A stretch of DNA of 51,568 bases from Flavobacteriales bacterium (GTDB lineage Bacteria; Bacteroidota; Bacteroidia; Flavobacteriales_E; Vicingaceae), in assembly GCA_013359255.1 (NCBI GenBank), contig JABWCF010000019.1, forward strand, positions 1 through 51,568, given 5' to 3'. Shown piece by piece: positions 8,834 through 17,533 of the stretch (within the stretch, counting starts at the first letter, position 1; each line of letters opens with the position of its first letter). The notes beneath the pieces are model-generated. The model saw only the letters and a list, made by a program, of their open reading frames with translations, was not told the DNA's origin and did not search any database. The translations under genes and the position numbers were made by a program.

Positions 8834-10086
8834 TGCTGTACTACCTATTCGAATACCTGAATCAATTAGATATACCCGGAGCCGGAGTGTTTAAATACAT
8901 CTCGTTCAGAGCCGCTTCGGCTCTTATTCTTTCGCTCATCATATCCATGATTTTTGGAAAAAGAATAATCCGAATGTTACATAAAAAACAAGTAGGAGAA
9001 TCGATTCGAGACCTTGGATTAGAAGGACAACTCGAAAAAAAAGGCACCCCTACCATGGGGGGCTTAATTATTCTTGCAGCCATTATCATTCCTTCCTTGC
9101 TGTTTGCCAAGCTAAACAACATCTACATTATATTAATGATTGTATCTACCATAATGCTTGGACTGATAGGCTTTGTAGATGATTATATCAAAGTGTTCAA
9201 AAAAAATAAAGACGGATTAGCCGGAAAATTTAAAGTAGCAGGCCAATTTTCGGTTGGTTTATTTGCTGCCATTACACTGTATTTTCATCCCGATGTAGTG
9301 GTAAAAAAGAAGATGTATAGCGAAACTGCTCCGGCACATGTTACCATTGAAATAGAAAACGATGTAGAAAAAAAGAAAGTAGAACACTATAATTGGGAAG
9401 AAATAAAATCTACCGTAACCACAATTCCATTTTTTAAAAATAATGAATTTGATTACTCGAAATTACTTTCATTCATAGGAGAAAAGGCAGTAAGCTATTC
9501 TTGGTTTATTTTTATTCCTATTGTAATTTTTATAGTAACGGCTGTTTCTAATGGAGCAAATATTACTGATGGTATCGATGGATTAGCAACAGGCACTTCG
9601 GCCATTATTGGAGCCGTTTTGGCTGTATTTGCTTACGTTTCGGGCAATACCATTTTTGCCGACTACCTAAATATAATGTACATTCCCAACACCGGAGAGT
9701 TGGTAATTTTTATTTCTGCTTTTGTGGGAGCTTGTGTAGGATTTCTTTGGTACAATTCTTATCCGGCACAAGTATTTATGGGTGATACCGGAAGTTTAGC
9801 ATTAGGAGGAATTATTGCCGTTTTCTCTTTAGCCGTTCGAAAAGAACTGCTGATACCTGTTTTCTGTGGAATCTTTTTAATTGAAAACCTTTCGGTAATG
9901 ATGCAGGTAAGTTATTTTAAATATACTAAAAGAAAATATGGGGAAGGTCGCAGAATTTTTAAAATGTCGCCTTTGCATCACCATTTTCAAAAATTAGGAT
10001 ACCACGAAGCAAAAATTGTTTCACGTTTTTGGATTGTAGGGATTATGCTAGCTATACTTTCTATTGTAACCTTAAAACTGCGATAA
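8833..10086 (+). CDS. mraY: Phospho-N-acetylmuramoyl-pentapeptide transferase
   Basis: MraY transfers phospho-MurNAc-pentapeptide to undecaprenyl phosphate, making lipid I at the inner face of the membrane. Recognisable motifs are KKGTPTMGG near residue 72, [15 protein letters not shown] (catalytic Asp pair) near residue 112, [12 protein letters not shown] near residue 242, [12 protein letters not shown], and [14 protein letters not shown] near the C-terminus. At 417 residues it is longer than the about 360 of E. coli. The extra length is a charged insertion around residues 155-200 ([18 protein letters not shown]), typical of Bacteroidota MraY. About ten transmembrane segments are expected. 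Confidence 0.97.
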   Translation: MLYYLFEYLNQLDIPGAGVFKYISFRAASALILSLIISMIFGKRIIRMLHKKQVGESIRDLGLEGQLEKKGTPTMGGLIILAAIIIPSLLFAKLNNIYIILMIVSTIMLGLIGFVDDYIKVFKKNKDGLAGKFKVAGQFSVGLFAAITLYFHPDVVVKKKMYSETAPAHVTIEIENDVEKKKVEHYNWEEIKSTVTTIPFFKNNEFDYSKLLSFIGEKAVSYSWFIFIPIVIFIVTAVSNGANITDGIDGLATGTSAIIGAVLAVFAYVSGNTIFADYLNIMYIPNTGELVIFISAFVGACVGFLWYNSYPAQVFMGDTGSLALGGIIAVFSLAVRKELLIPVFCGIFLIENLSVMMQVSYFKYTKRKYGEGRRIFKMSPLHHHFQKLGYHEAKIVSRFWIVGIMLAILSIVTLKLR

Positions 10087-10093
10087 AAGAAAA

Positions 10094-11428
10094 ATGAAAA
10101 ATATTGTTATACTCGGTGCCGGAGAAAGTGGAGTGGGAGCTGCATTGCTTGCCAAAAAGCAGGGGTATAATCTTTTTGTTTCCGACAAAAACAAAATAAA
10201 AGATAAATACAGAAACATACTTATAGAAAATAACATTGCCTTTGAAGAAGAAAAACATACCGAAGAAAAAATTATTACTGCCACAGAATGTATTAAAAGT
10301 CCGGGAATACCCGATAAGTCGGATATAATAAAAATCCTAACCGAAAAACAAATACCCATCATTTCAGAAATTGAATTTGCAGGGCGTTTTACCCGGGCAA
10401 AAAAAATATGTATTACCGGCAGCAACGGAAAAACTACCACCACACTTCTTACCTATCATATATTGAAAAAAGCCGGATTCGATGTGCTTCTTGCAGGAAA
10501 TGTGGGAAAAAGCATGGCCGCTGCCATTGCCGAAAAAGATTACGATTACATTGTAATTGAATTAAGCAGTTTTCAGCTAGATGGAATGTTCCGTTTTAAG
10601 GCCGATGTAGCTATTCTGCTAAATATTACACCCGATCATTTAGATCGCTACAATTACGAATTTCAGAATTACATCGATTCTAAGTTCAAAATTACCAACA
10701 ATCAACATTCTTCCGATGCTTTTATTTATTGCCAAGACGATGAAGTAATACAAAACGAATTAAAAAAAAGAAAGCTGCCAAGCCAACTGTTTCCATTTTC
10801 TATACTGCAAAAAGTAGATTCAGGAGGCTATTTAAATAATCAACATCTAATTATTAACCTAAACAACCCACCCATCAACATGTCTATTCACGAATTAGCA
10901 CTGCAAGGCAAACACAACATCTACAACTCGCTTGCGGCAAGTATTGCCGCACGTTTTCTCGATGTTAGTAAAGAAATTATCAGAGAAAGTTTATCTGATT
11001 TCCAAAACATTGAACACCGTTTGGAATTTGTTGCCAACATCCATGGCATTGAATTTATTAACGATTCGAAAGCTACCAATGTAAACTCTACTTGGTATGC
11101 ATTAGAAAGTGCCACCAAGCCGGTAATTTGGATAGCCGGTGGGGTAGATAAAGGAAATGACTATTCCTCGTTAGCCCCATTGGTAAAGCAAAAAGTAAAA
11201 GGCATTGTTTGCTTAGGAAAAGATAATTCAAAAATTCATGCAGCATTTGATGAAATGATACCTCAGATAGCCGATGTAAGTTCAGCCACCGATGCCGTTC
11301 AATATGCCTATAAAATGGCCAAAGCAGGATTTATCGTTTTACTTTCGCCCGCTTGTGCCAGTTTCGATTTATTTGAAAACTACGAAGACAGAGGGCATCA
11401 ATTTAAACAAGCGGTTAAAAATTTATAA
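10094..11428 (+). CDS. murD: UDP-N-acetylmuramoylalanine--D-glutamate ligase
   Basis: MurD adds D-glutamate to UDP-MurNAc-L-alanine. The 444-residue protein shows the N-terminal Rossmann-like domain (ILGAGESGVGAALLAKK), the P-loop GSNGKTTTT near residue 110, NITPDHLDRY near residue 176, FINDSKATN near residue 314 and the C-terminal LLSPACASFDLFENYEDRG with the family's SPACASFD signature. There are 7 bases between mraY and murD, and a 38-base gap before the small gene that follows. Confidence 0.97.
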   Translation: MKNIVILGAGESGVGAALLAKKQGYNLFVSDKNKIKDKYRNILIENNIAFEEEKHTEEKIITATECIKSPGIPDKSDIIKILTEKQIPIISEIEFAGRFTRAKKICITGSNGKTTTTLLTYHILKKAGFDVLLAGNVGKSMAAAIAEKDYDYIVIELSSFQLDGMFRFKADVAILLNITPDHLDRYNYEFQNYIDSKFKITNNQHSSDAFIYCQDDEVIQNELKKRKLPSQLFPFSILQKVDSGGYLNNQHLIINLNNPPINMSIHELALQGKHNIYNSLAASIAARFLDVSKEIIRESLSDFQNIEHRLEFVANIHGIEFINDSKATNVNSTWYALESATKPVIWIAGGVDKGNDYSSLAPLVKQKVKGIVCLGKDNSKIHAAFDEMIPQIADVSSATDAVQYAYKMAKAGFIVLLSPACASFDLFENYEDRGHQFKQAVKNL

Positions 11429-11466
11429 CCTATAAAAGCTAGGTTTCTGCAAAAAAATATGAGTAA

Positions 11467-11808
11467 ATGAAACATATAACAGAACATATTAACCTGAATT
11501 TTTATACTGCTTCTTCAACCGATTCTATTAAATTAAATGAGCCGGTAATTATCATTACACACGCACCGGATTTGCTTCTAAACTTACTCGAGAAAAATAG
11601 TTTTGAAATTAAATTAATAGTAGATATTGGAGGAAATTTAAATAAGATCATTGAACAAATAAAACCTTATAATCACTGCATCATAGAAGCATCGGAAATT
11701 ACTGAAGCAATAAAAATTGTTAAACTTTTCAACTCGCCCGCAAAGAAAGTAATTTACTTTAATCCGGAAAACGAACAGGAGTATAAAAGTGCTATATTAA
11801 AAAATTAA
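11467..11808 (+). CDS. Small protein of unknown function between murD and ftsW; possible degenerate Mur-ligase C-terminal domain
   Basis: This 113-residue gene is on the operon strand and fills most of the gap between murD and ftsW (38 bases before, 6 after). It has no signal peptide or membrane segment. Its second half (KIIEQIKPYNHCIIEASEIT and onward to KKVIYFNP) can be lined up by eye with the C-terminal domain of the neighbouring MurD (KIHAAFDEMI...DVSSATDAVQYAYKMAK...FIVLLSP): an S/A-x-x-T-[ED]-A helix followed by a hydrophobic strand ending in NP or SP. I infer a remnant or stand-alone derivative of a Mur ligase C-terminal domain without P-loop or catalytic residues. The similarity is weak, and an unrelated small division protein is also possible. 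Confidence 0.6.
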   Translation: MKHITEHINLNFYTASSTDSIKLNEPVIIITHAPDLLLNLLEKNSFEIKLIVDIGGNLNKIIEQIKPYNHCIIEASEITEAIKIVKLFNSPAKKVIYFNPENEQEYKSAILKN

Positions 11809-11814
11809 AAACCT

Positions 11815-12990
11815 GTGCAAGGAATATTAAAATATATTAAAGGCGATAGAGTAATATGGATGGTTACCATATTACTTGCCATTCTTTCTGTACTGGCAGT
11901 ATACAGTTCTATAGTAACCCTTGCCTACAAATACCAAAGCGGAAACACCGAATATTTTTTGTTTAAGCACACCCTTATTTTATTTATTGGCTTTTTATTA
12001 ATGTTTGCAGCACACAATGTTCCTTATAAATACTACTCAAGAATTTCACAAATAGCCATTATTATTGCCATACCCCTTTTAGCTATCACACTACTAACAG
12101 GGGCCGATATAAACGAGGCCAGTCGTTGGCTGGTAATACCGGTTATAAACCAAACATTTCAAACTTCAGACTTAGCTAAATTGGCTTTGCTGATGTACGT
12201 TGCACGTATTCTCTCAAAAAAACAAGATGAAATAAAAGATTTTAAAAGTGCCTTTGTGCCGGTTATGATTCCTATTCTGTTAGTTTGTGGACTGATTTTA
12301 CCCGCCAACTTTTCTACATCGGCCATACTTTTTACAACCTGTTTATTGGTAATGTTTATTGGCCGAATTAATCTTAAATATATTGCCTCTTTAATTGGTA
12401 TTGGAGTGGTAGCTCTTGGTATTTTTGTAGCCATTGTTTATAATTCCAATGATCAGGGCCGAGTAGGAACATGGAAAAAAAGAATTGAAAGTTATGTAAA
12501 CGGAAATTCTGAAGCCAACTATCAGGTGGAACAATCTAAAATTGCCATCGCCACCGGAGGGATTTTCGGAAAAAAACCAGGGAATAGCACCCAACGAAAT
12601 TTTTTACCACATCCGTATTCCGACTTTATTTATGCTATTATTATTGAAGAATATGGGCTTATAGGTGGAGTGGTAGTTTTATTTTTGTATTTAATTTTGT
12701 TATTTCGTGGAGTAAGAATAGCCTCACGATGTAGCAATATATTTGGATCCTTACTGTCTATCGGTCTAAGCTTCAGTTTAGTTTTTCAGGCACTCATTAA
12801 TATGGCTGTAGCCGTAAATTTATTTCCGGTTACAGGTCAGCCTCTTCCCTTGGTAAGCATGGGAGGAACATCTATTTGGTTTACTTGTTTAACACTAGGC
12901 ATTATACTAAGTGTAAGTCGCGAAACCGAAACTGAAAGTAGTGCCGAACTCATCGAAAATAATTCCGAAACAGCCTATGCAACCCATTAA
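11815..12990 (+). CDS. ftsW: FtsW, septal peptidoglycan glycosyltransferase (SEDS family)
   Basis: A SEDS-family polytopic membrane protein of 391 residues that polymerises lipid II at the septum with FtsI. Visible motifs include ASRWLVIP near residue 102, SDLAKLALLMYVARIL near residue 118, the loop ending PHPYSDFIYAIIIEEYGLIGG near residue 262, and GQPLPLVSMGGTSIWFTC close to the C-terminus, all typical of FtsW/RodA. The frame starts with GTG at 11815, six bases after the preceding stop; no ATG lies near the expected N-terminus. The stop is inside murG, a 14-base overlap. Confidence 0.95.
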   Translation: MQGILKYIKGDRVIWMVTILLAILSVLAVYSSIVTLAYKYQSGNTEYFLFKHTLILFIGFLLMFAAHNVPYKYYSRISQIAIIIAIPLLAITLLTGADINEASRWLVIPVINQTFQTSDLAKLALLMYVARILSKKQDEIKDFKSAFVPVMIPILLVCGLILPANFSTSAILFTTCLLVMFIGRINLKYIASLIGIGVVALGIFVAIVYNSNDQGRVGTWKKRIESYVNGNSEANYQVEQSKIAIATGGIFGKKPGNSTQRNFLPHPYSDFIYAIIIEEYGLIGGVVVLFLYLILLFRGVRIASRCSNIFGSLLSIGLSFSLVFQALINMAVAVNLFPVTGQPLPLVSMGGTSIWFTCLTLGIILSVSRETETESSAELIENNSETAYATH

Positions 12991-14080
12991 AATAATAATA
13001 AGCGGTGGTGGCACAGGCGGCCATATCTTTCCGGCTATTGCTATTGCCAACGCCTTAAAACAACTTCAACCCAACACCGAAATATTGTTTGTAGGAGCAC
13101 AAGGCAAAATGGAAATGGAAAAAGTGCCTGCGGCAGGTTATAAAATTATTGGATTGCCTGTAGTGGGTTTACAAAGAAGGTTAACATTAAAAAACTTAAA
13201 ATTTCCCTTTTTGCTTTATAAAAGTTTACAGCAGGCAAAGAAAATTATAAAAGAATTTAATCCGGCTGTAGTAGTAGGTGTAGGCGGATATGCCAGTGGC
13301 CCTATGTTAAAAATAGCCTGTAAAAAAAACATTGCCACCCTTATACAAGAACAAAACTCTTTTCCGGGATTAACCAACCGATTGCTTGCAAAAAAAGTAA
13401 ACAAAATATGTGTGGCTTACCCCAATATGGAAAATTTCTTTCCGAAAAATAAAATTATTCTAACCGGAAACCCGGTAAGGCAAGATATAAGCAACCTCGA
13501 AGCAAAAAGAGCCCGAGGATATGAACTTTTTCAACTCTCGCCTAACCAAAAAACCATTCTTGTTGTAGGCGGAAGCCTGGGAGCAAAAACTATTAACGAA
13601 AGCATTCTCGCAGGTTTAGAAAATTTTTCGAACCATCAAATACAATTAATCTGGCAAACCGGAAAAAGTTTTTACGAAGTTGCTAAAAATGCTACTCATC
13701 AGTATAACAAAAACGGCATTTTCTGTTTCGATTTTATTTCACAAATGGACTATGCATACGCTATTGCCGATGTGGTAGTTTCTAGAGCCGGAGCCATTTC
13801 TATTTCTGAAATATGCCTTGCCGCCAAAGCGGCTATATTGGTTCCTTCTCCAAATGTTGCTGAAGACCACCAAACAAAAAATGCCTTAGCTCTCATCAAT
13901 AATAATGCAGCAGAACTAGTTAAAGACAGCGAAGCGAAGGAGTTGCTTGTAAAAAAAGCCATAGACCTTTTACGTGATGATAACCACTGCGAACGACTTC
14001 AACGCAATGCCTACCGTATGGCATTCAGCGATGCCGCTAACGTAATTGCAGCCGAAGTATTAAAATTAGCAAACCCATGA
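12977..14080 (+). CDS. murG: UDP-N-acetylglucosamine--MurNAc-(pentapeptide) pyrophosphoryl-undecaprenol GlcNAc transferase
   Basis: MurG (GT28) converts lipid I to lipid II at the cytoplasmic face of the membrane. The frame is open from 12941, but the ATG at 12977 (MQPIKIIISGGGTGGHIFPA) is preferred because it puts the N-terminal glycine-rich loop where MurG has it; the upstream part overlaps ftsW. Other motifs are VGVGGYASGPML near residue 88, IQEQNSFPGLTNRLL, VVGGSLGAKTINE near residue 200, and the C-terminal SRAGAISISEIC followed by EDHQTKNAL. About 367 residues, normal for the family. It shares ATGA with murC. Confidence 0.96.
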   Translation: MQPIKIIISGGGTGGHIFPAIAIANALKQLQPNTEILFVGAQGKMEMEKVPAAGYKIIGLPVVGLQRRLTLKNLKFPFLLYKSLQQAKKIIKEFNPAVVVGVGGYASGPMLKIACKKNIATLIQEQNSFPGLTNRLLAKKVNKICVAYPNMENFFPKNKIILTGNPVRQDISNLEAKRARGYELFQLSPNQKTILVVGGSLGAKTINESILAGLENFSNHQIQLIWQTGKSFYEVAKNATHQYNKNGIFCFDFISQMDYAYAIADVVVSRAGAISISEICLAAKAAILVPSPNVAEDHQTKNALALINNNAAELVKDSEAKELLVKKAIDLLRDDNHCERLQRNAYRMAFSDAANVIAAEVLKLANP

Positions 14081-15441
14081 ATCTAAATGCTATTCAAAAT
14101 GTTTACCTAATTGGCATTGGCGGAATTGGCATGAGTGCACTAGCCCGCTACTTTCATTATATGGGCAAATCGGTTGGCGGATACGATAAAACACCTTCTT
14201 CGCTTACCCAAGAGCTACAAAAAGAAAATATTCAAATTCATTTTGAAGATAACATAAATCTTATTCCTGAAAATTTTAAAAATAAAACCAATACACTCAT
14301 TATTTACACTCCGGCTATTCCATTACATCATTCCGAACTAGTTTATTTTAAAGAAAATGATTTTGAAATTAAAAAACGCTCTGTGGTATTGGGAGAAATA
14401 AGTAAACAATACAAAACCATTGCAGTAGCAGGCACCCACGGAAAAACAACTACCTCATCACTGATTGCACACATCTTTAAAGAAGCCGGAAAAAACATCA
14501 TTGCATTTTTGGGAGGTGTTACACAAAACTACAACACCAATTTAATTTTAGATGAAAAGGCCGAATGGTTGATTGCAGAAGCCGATGAATTTGACAAGTC
14601 ATTCCTTACCCTATACCCCGAAATAGCGATTATTACATCTGTAGATGCCGACCATTTAGATATCTACGGAAATGCCGAAGAAATGCGAAAAACATATACT
14701 ACGTTTGCCAATGGCGTTAAAGAAAAACTGATTTTAAAAAAAGAAATTGAATCACAAATAAACATTCCAAGTGCAATCACTTACTCCATTAAAATGCCGG
14801 AAGCTGATTATTTAGGGGAATCTATAAATATAAAAAGGGGGAATTACTTTTTTACCCTTACCCATCATAAGCAAAAAATAGAAAATATTTCAGTGGGACT
14901 TCCTGGCATACACAATGTAGAAAATGCAGTGGCCGCTGCTGCTGCCTGCATAGAAGCCGGCATCAACATAGCCGATGTTAAAAAAGGGATTACCCATTTT
15001 AAAGGAGTAAAAAGAAGATTCGAATACCATATTAAAACAGATTATCTGACTTTGATAGACGACTATGCCCATCACCCTGAAGAATTAAAAAATTGTATCC
15101 TATCTGCCAAAGAGTTATTTCCAAACAAAAAAATTACCGGAATATTTCAGCCCCATCTATACTCACGAACCAGAGATTTTGCAAACGAATTTGCTAAAAG
15201 TTTAGACCTGCTCGATGAATTATTTTTGCTCGAGATATACCCCGCAAGAGAACTTCCCATTGAGGGAGTAAATTCTACGATGCTTCTGAATTTGATGCAA
15301 AACAAAAACAAAAGCTTGGTTGAGAAAGAAAATGTAATAGAAAAAATTACCCAATCGAACATAGAAGTTTTGCTAATCATGGGAGCAGGAGATATTGACC
15401 GGCTTGTAGAACCTATTACCAACGCTTTACTGAAAAAATGA
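14077..15441 (+). CDS. murC: UDP-N-acetylmuramate--L-alanine ligase
   Basis: MurC attaches L-alanine, the first stem-peptide residue, to UDP-MurNAc. The 454-residue protein has the N-terminal GIGGIGMSALARYFHYMG, the ATP P-loop GTHGKTTTSS near residue 119, EADEFDKSFL and SVDADHLDIYGN in the central domain, and DDYAHHPEE and QPHLYSRTRDF in the C-terminal domain. It begins in the murG stop (ATGA) and ends in the ftsQ start (ATGA), so the three genes are translationally coupled. Confidence 0.97.
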   Translation: MNLNAIQNVYLIGIGGIGMSALARYFHYMGKSVGGYDKTPSSLTQELQKENIQIHFEDNINLIPENFKNKTNTLIIYTPAIPLHHSELVYFKENDFEIKKRSVVLGEISKQYKTIAVAGTHGKTTTSSLIAHIFKEAGKNIIAFLGGVTQNYNTNLILDEKAEWLIAEADEFDKSFLTLYPEIAIITSVDADHLDIYGNAEEMRKTYTTFANGVKEKLILKKEIESQINIPSAITYSIKMPEADYLGESINIKRGNYFFTLTHHKQKIENISVGLPGIHNVENAVAAAAACIEAGINIADVKKGITHFKGVKRRFEYHIKTDYLTLIDDYAHHPEELKNCILSAKELFPNKKITGIFQPHLYSRTRDFANEFAKSLDLLDELFLLEIYPARELPIEGVNSTMLLNLMQNKNKSLVEKENVIEKITQSNIEVLLIMGAGDIDRLVEPITNALLKK

Positions 15442-16232
15442 AAAAAATAATATCTATAACATACTGGAGTTTATTGCTTATTGCAATATCTACTGCACTG
15501 GCCTTTTCGGAAAAAGCACAAAACCATTCCTCTGTTCGCTCTCTTAAAATTGATATACATGGATTAAATAAAAATCTTTTTATTGATGAAAAAGATATTT
15601 TACAAATAGTGCAACCCGGTAACGATACTTTTAAAAGCACTTATGCAAATACACTCTCTGTAATGCAACTAGAAAAAAAAATAAATAACATTCCTGCCAT
15701 TAAAAATGCCGAAGTATATAAAACCATAAACGGTGAACTGCAAATTTCTATTGAACAAAGAAACCCCATTGTTCGTATTTTTAATTTAAGCGGAGAAAGT
15801 TATTATATCGATGAAGAAGGCACTCTTATGCCTCTTTCCAATAAATACACTTCGCATGTTTTGGTGGTAAGCGGAAACATAAACGACCGATACGCAAATC
15901 GTTACTCATTAAGTATTACAAACATTTCCGAAAACGATACACTTAAAAATATTTCATTACTTGACGACATTTTTTTACTGGCACAATACATCCACTCCAA
16001 TCCATTTTGGAAAGCACAAATTGAACATTTGTATGTTAATAAAGATTTTGAATTTGAATTGATACCAAGAGTAGGAAATCATAGAATTGTATTTGGTGAT
16101 GCCACACAGATAGATGAAAAATTTAATAAACTGAAGTTTTTTTATAAAAAAGCACTAAACAAAATAGGCTGGAACGAATACAAAACAATTAACATAAAAT
16201 TTAACAACCAAGTGGTTTGTAGCAAAAATTAA
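15438..16232 (+). CDS. ftsQ: FtsQ-like cell division protein
   Basis: A 264-residue bitopic protein with one N-terminal transmembrane segment (about 4-21) and a periplasmic part. That part begins with a POTRA-like domain (VRSLKIDIHGLNKNLFIDEKDILQ), continues with IPAIKNAEVYKTINGELQISIEQRNPIVRIF, and then has the FtsQ/DivIB beta-rich region with YYIDEEGTLMPLSNKY. FtsQ links FtsL/FtsB and recruits later divisome proteins. The position between murC and ftsA supports the call. The start overlaps the murC stop. Confidence 0.93.
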   Translation: MKKIISITYWSLLLIAISTALAFSEKAQNHSSVRSLKIDIHGLNKNLFIDEKDILQIVQPGNDTFKSTYANTLSVMQLEKKINNIPAIKNAEVYKTINGELQISIEQRNPIVRIFNLSGESYYIDEEGTLMPLSNKYTSHVLVVSGNINDRYANRYSLSITNISENDTLKNISLLDDIFLLAQYIHSNPFWKAQIEHLYVNKDFEFELIPRVGNHRIVFGDATQIDEKFNKLKFFYKKALNKIGWNEYKTINIKFNNQVVCSKN

Positions 16233-16233
16233 T

Positions 16234-17505
16234 ATGAGTGAACTTTCAGAAATAATTGTAGGATTAGACATTGGTACTACAAAAATTGTAGCCATTGTTG
16301 GCCGACAAAACGAGTACGGAAAATTAGAAATACTCGGCCTGGGAAAATCCGAATCATTGGGTGTAACACGCGGAGTAGTTACCAACATCGAAAAAACAAT
16401 TCAATCTATAAAAGAAGCCGTTACAGAAGCCGAAGCAAAAGCAGGTGTAGATATACGCATTGTAAATGTAGGCATAGCAGGCCAACACATTAAAAGTTTA
16501 CAACATCGAGGAATTATTATCCGACACAACACCGATGACGAAATTCAGCAAAGCGACATCAACCGCCTGATAGATGATATGCACAAACTGGTAATGTTAC
16601 CGGGCGAAGAAATTATTGATGTGATTCCCCAAGAATACATTCTCGATAACGAACAGGGAATTAAAGATCCTAAAGGCATGGCAGGAGTTCGCTTGGAAGC
16701 AAACTTCCACATAATAACCGGGCAGGTTGCCGCTGCAAAAAATATTTATAAATGTGTAAATAAAGCGGGAATAGAAGTAGAGAATATTATCCTAGAACCC
16801 TTAGCTTCATCTGATGCCGTTTTAAGTTCGGAAGAAAAAGAAGCCGGTGTAGCACTAGTAGATATTGGTGGTGGCACCACCGATTTAGCCATTTTTCAAG
16901 ATGGTATCATCAGACATACTGCGGTAATCCCATTTGGAGGCAACGTAATTACCGATGATATCAAAGAAGGCTGCGGAATCATTAAAAATCAGGCAGAACT
17001 TTTAAAAATTAAATTCGGTTCGGCACTCGCCAGCGAAAGCCAAGAAAATGAAATTGTTTCTATTCCCGGCATAAGAGGTAGAGACCCAAAAGAAATTTCA
17101 CTTAAAAACCTTGCCAATATTATACAGGCAAGAATGGAAGAAATTATTGAGCATGTTTATTACGAAATAAAAAGCTCCGGTTTCGAAAATAAACTAATAG
17201 CCGGAATTGTAGTAACCGGTGGCGGAGCCCAACTAAAACACATTACACAACTTTTTGAATACGTTACCGGTATGGATACCCGCATTGGTTACCCAACCGA
17301 ACATCTTGCAAAAGGAAACTCCGATGAGGTAACAAGCCCCATGTACTCTACTTGCATAGGATTAGTGCTTAAAGGTTTTGAAAAACAAGAAGAAAGTAAG
17401 CCCTCAAAAGAAACTCCGGTTGCCAATCATTCTAAGAAAACAAAAGGAAGCTTTTTTGATAAAATGCTAAACATCGGTCAAAAATTTTTTGAAGACGAAC
17501 AATAA
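16234..17505 (+). CDS. ftsA: FtsA, actin-like membrane anchor of FtsZ
   Basis: The 423-residue protein is an ASKHA-fold ATPase. GLDIGTTKIVAIVG near residue 10 is phosphate-1, VALVDIGGGTTDLAIF near residue 206 is phosphate-2, and IVVTGGGAQLKHI near residue 325 is the adenosine motif, with the 1C domain between. The C-terminal KGSFFDKMLNIGQKFFEDEQ is an amphipathic helix of the kind that attaches FtsA to the inner membrane. It links the Z-ring to the membrane. It starts one base after the ftsQ stop. Confidence 0.97.
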   Translation: MSELSEIIVGLDIGTTKIVAIVGRQNEYGKLEILGLGKSESLGVTRGVVTNIEKTIQSIKEAVTEAEAKAGVDIRIVNVGIAGQHIKSLQHRGIIIRHNTDDEIQQSDINRLIDDMHKLVMLPGEEIIDVIPQEYILDNEQGIKDPKGMAGVRLEANFHIITGQVAAAKNIYKCVNKAGIEVENIILEPLASSDAVLSSEEKEAGVALVDIGGGTTDLAIFQDGIIRHTAVIPFGGNVITDDIKEGCGIIKNQAELLKIKFGSALASESQENEIVSIPGIRGRDPKEISLKNLANIIQARMEEIIEHVYYEIKSSGFENKLIAGIVVTGGGAQLKHITQLFEYVTGMDTRIGYPTEHLAKGNSDEVTSPMYSTCIGLVLKGFEKQEESKPSKETPVANHSKKTKGSFFDKMLNIGQKFFEDEQ

Positions 17506-17533
17506 AACTAATATAAATTAAAATCTGCAAACT

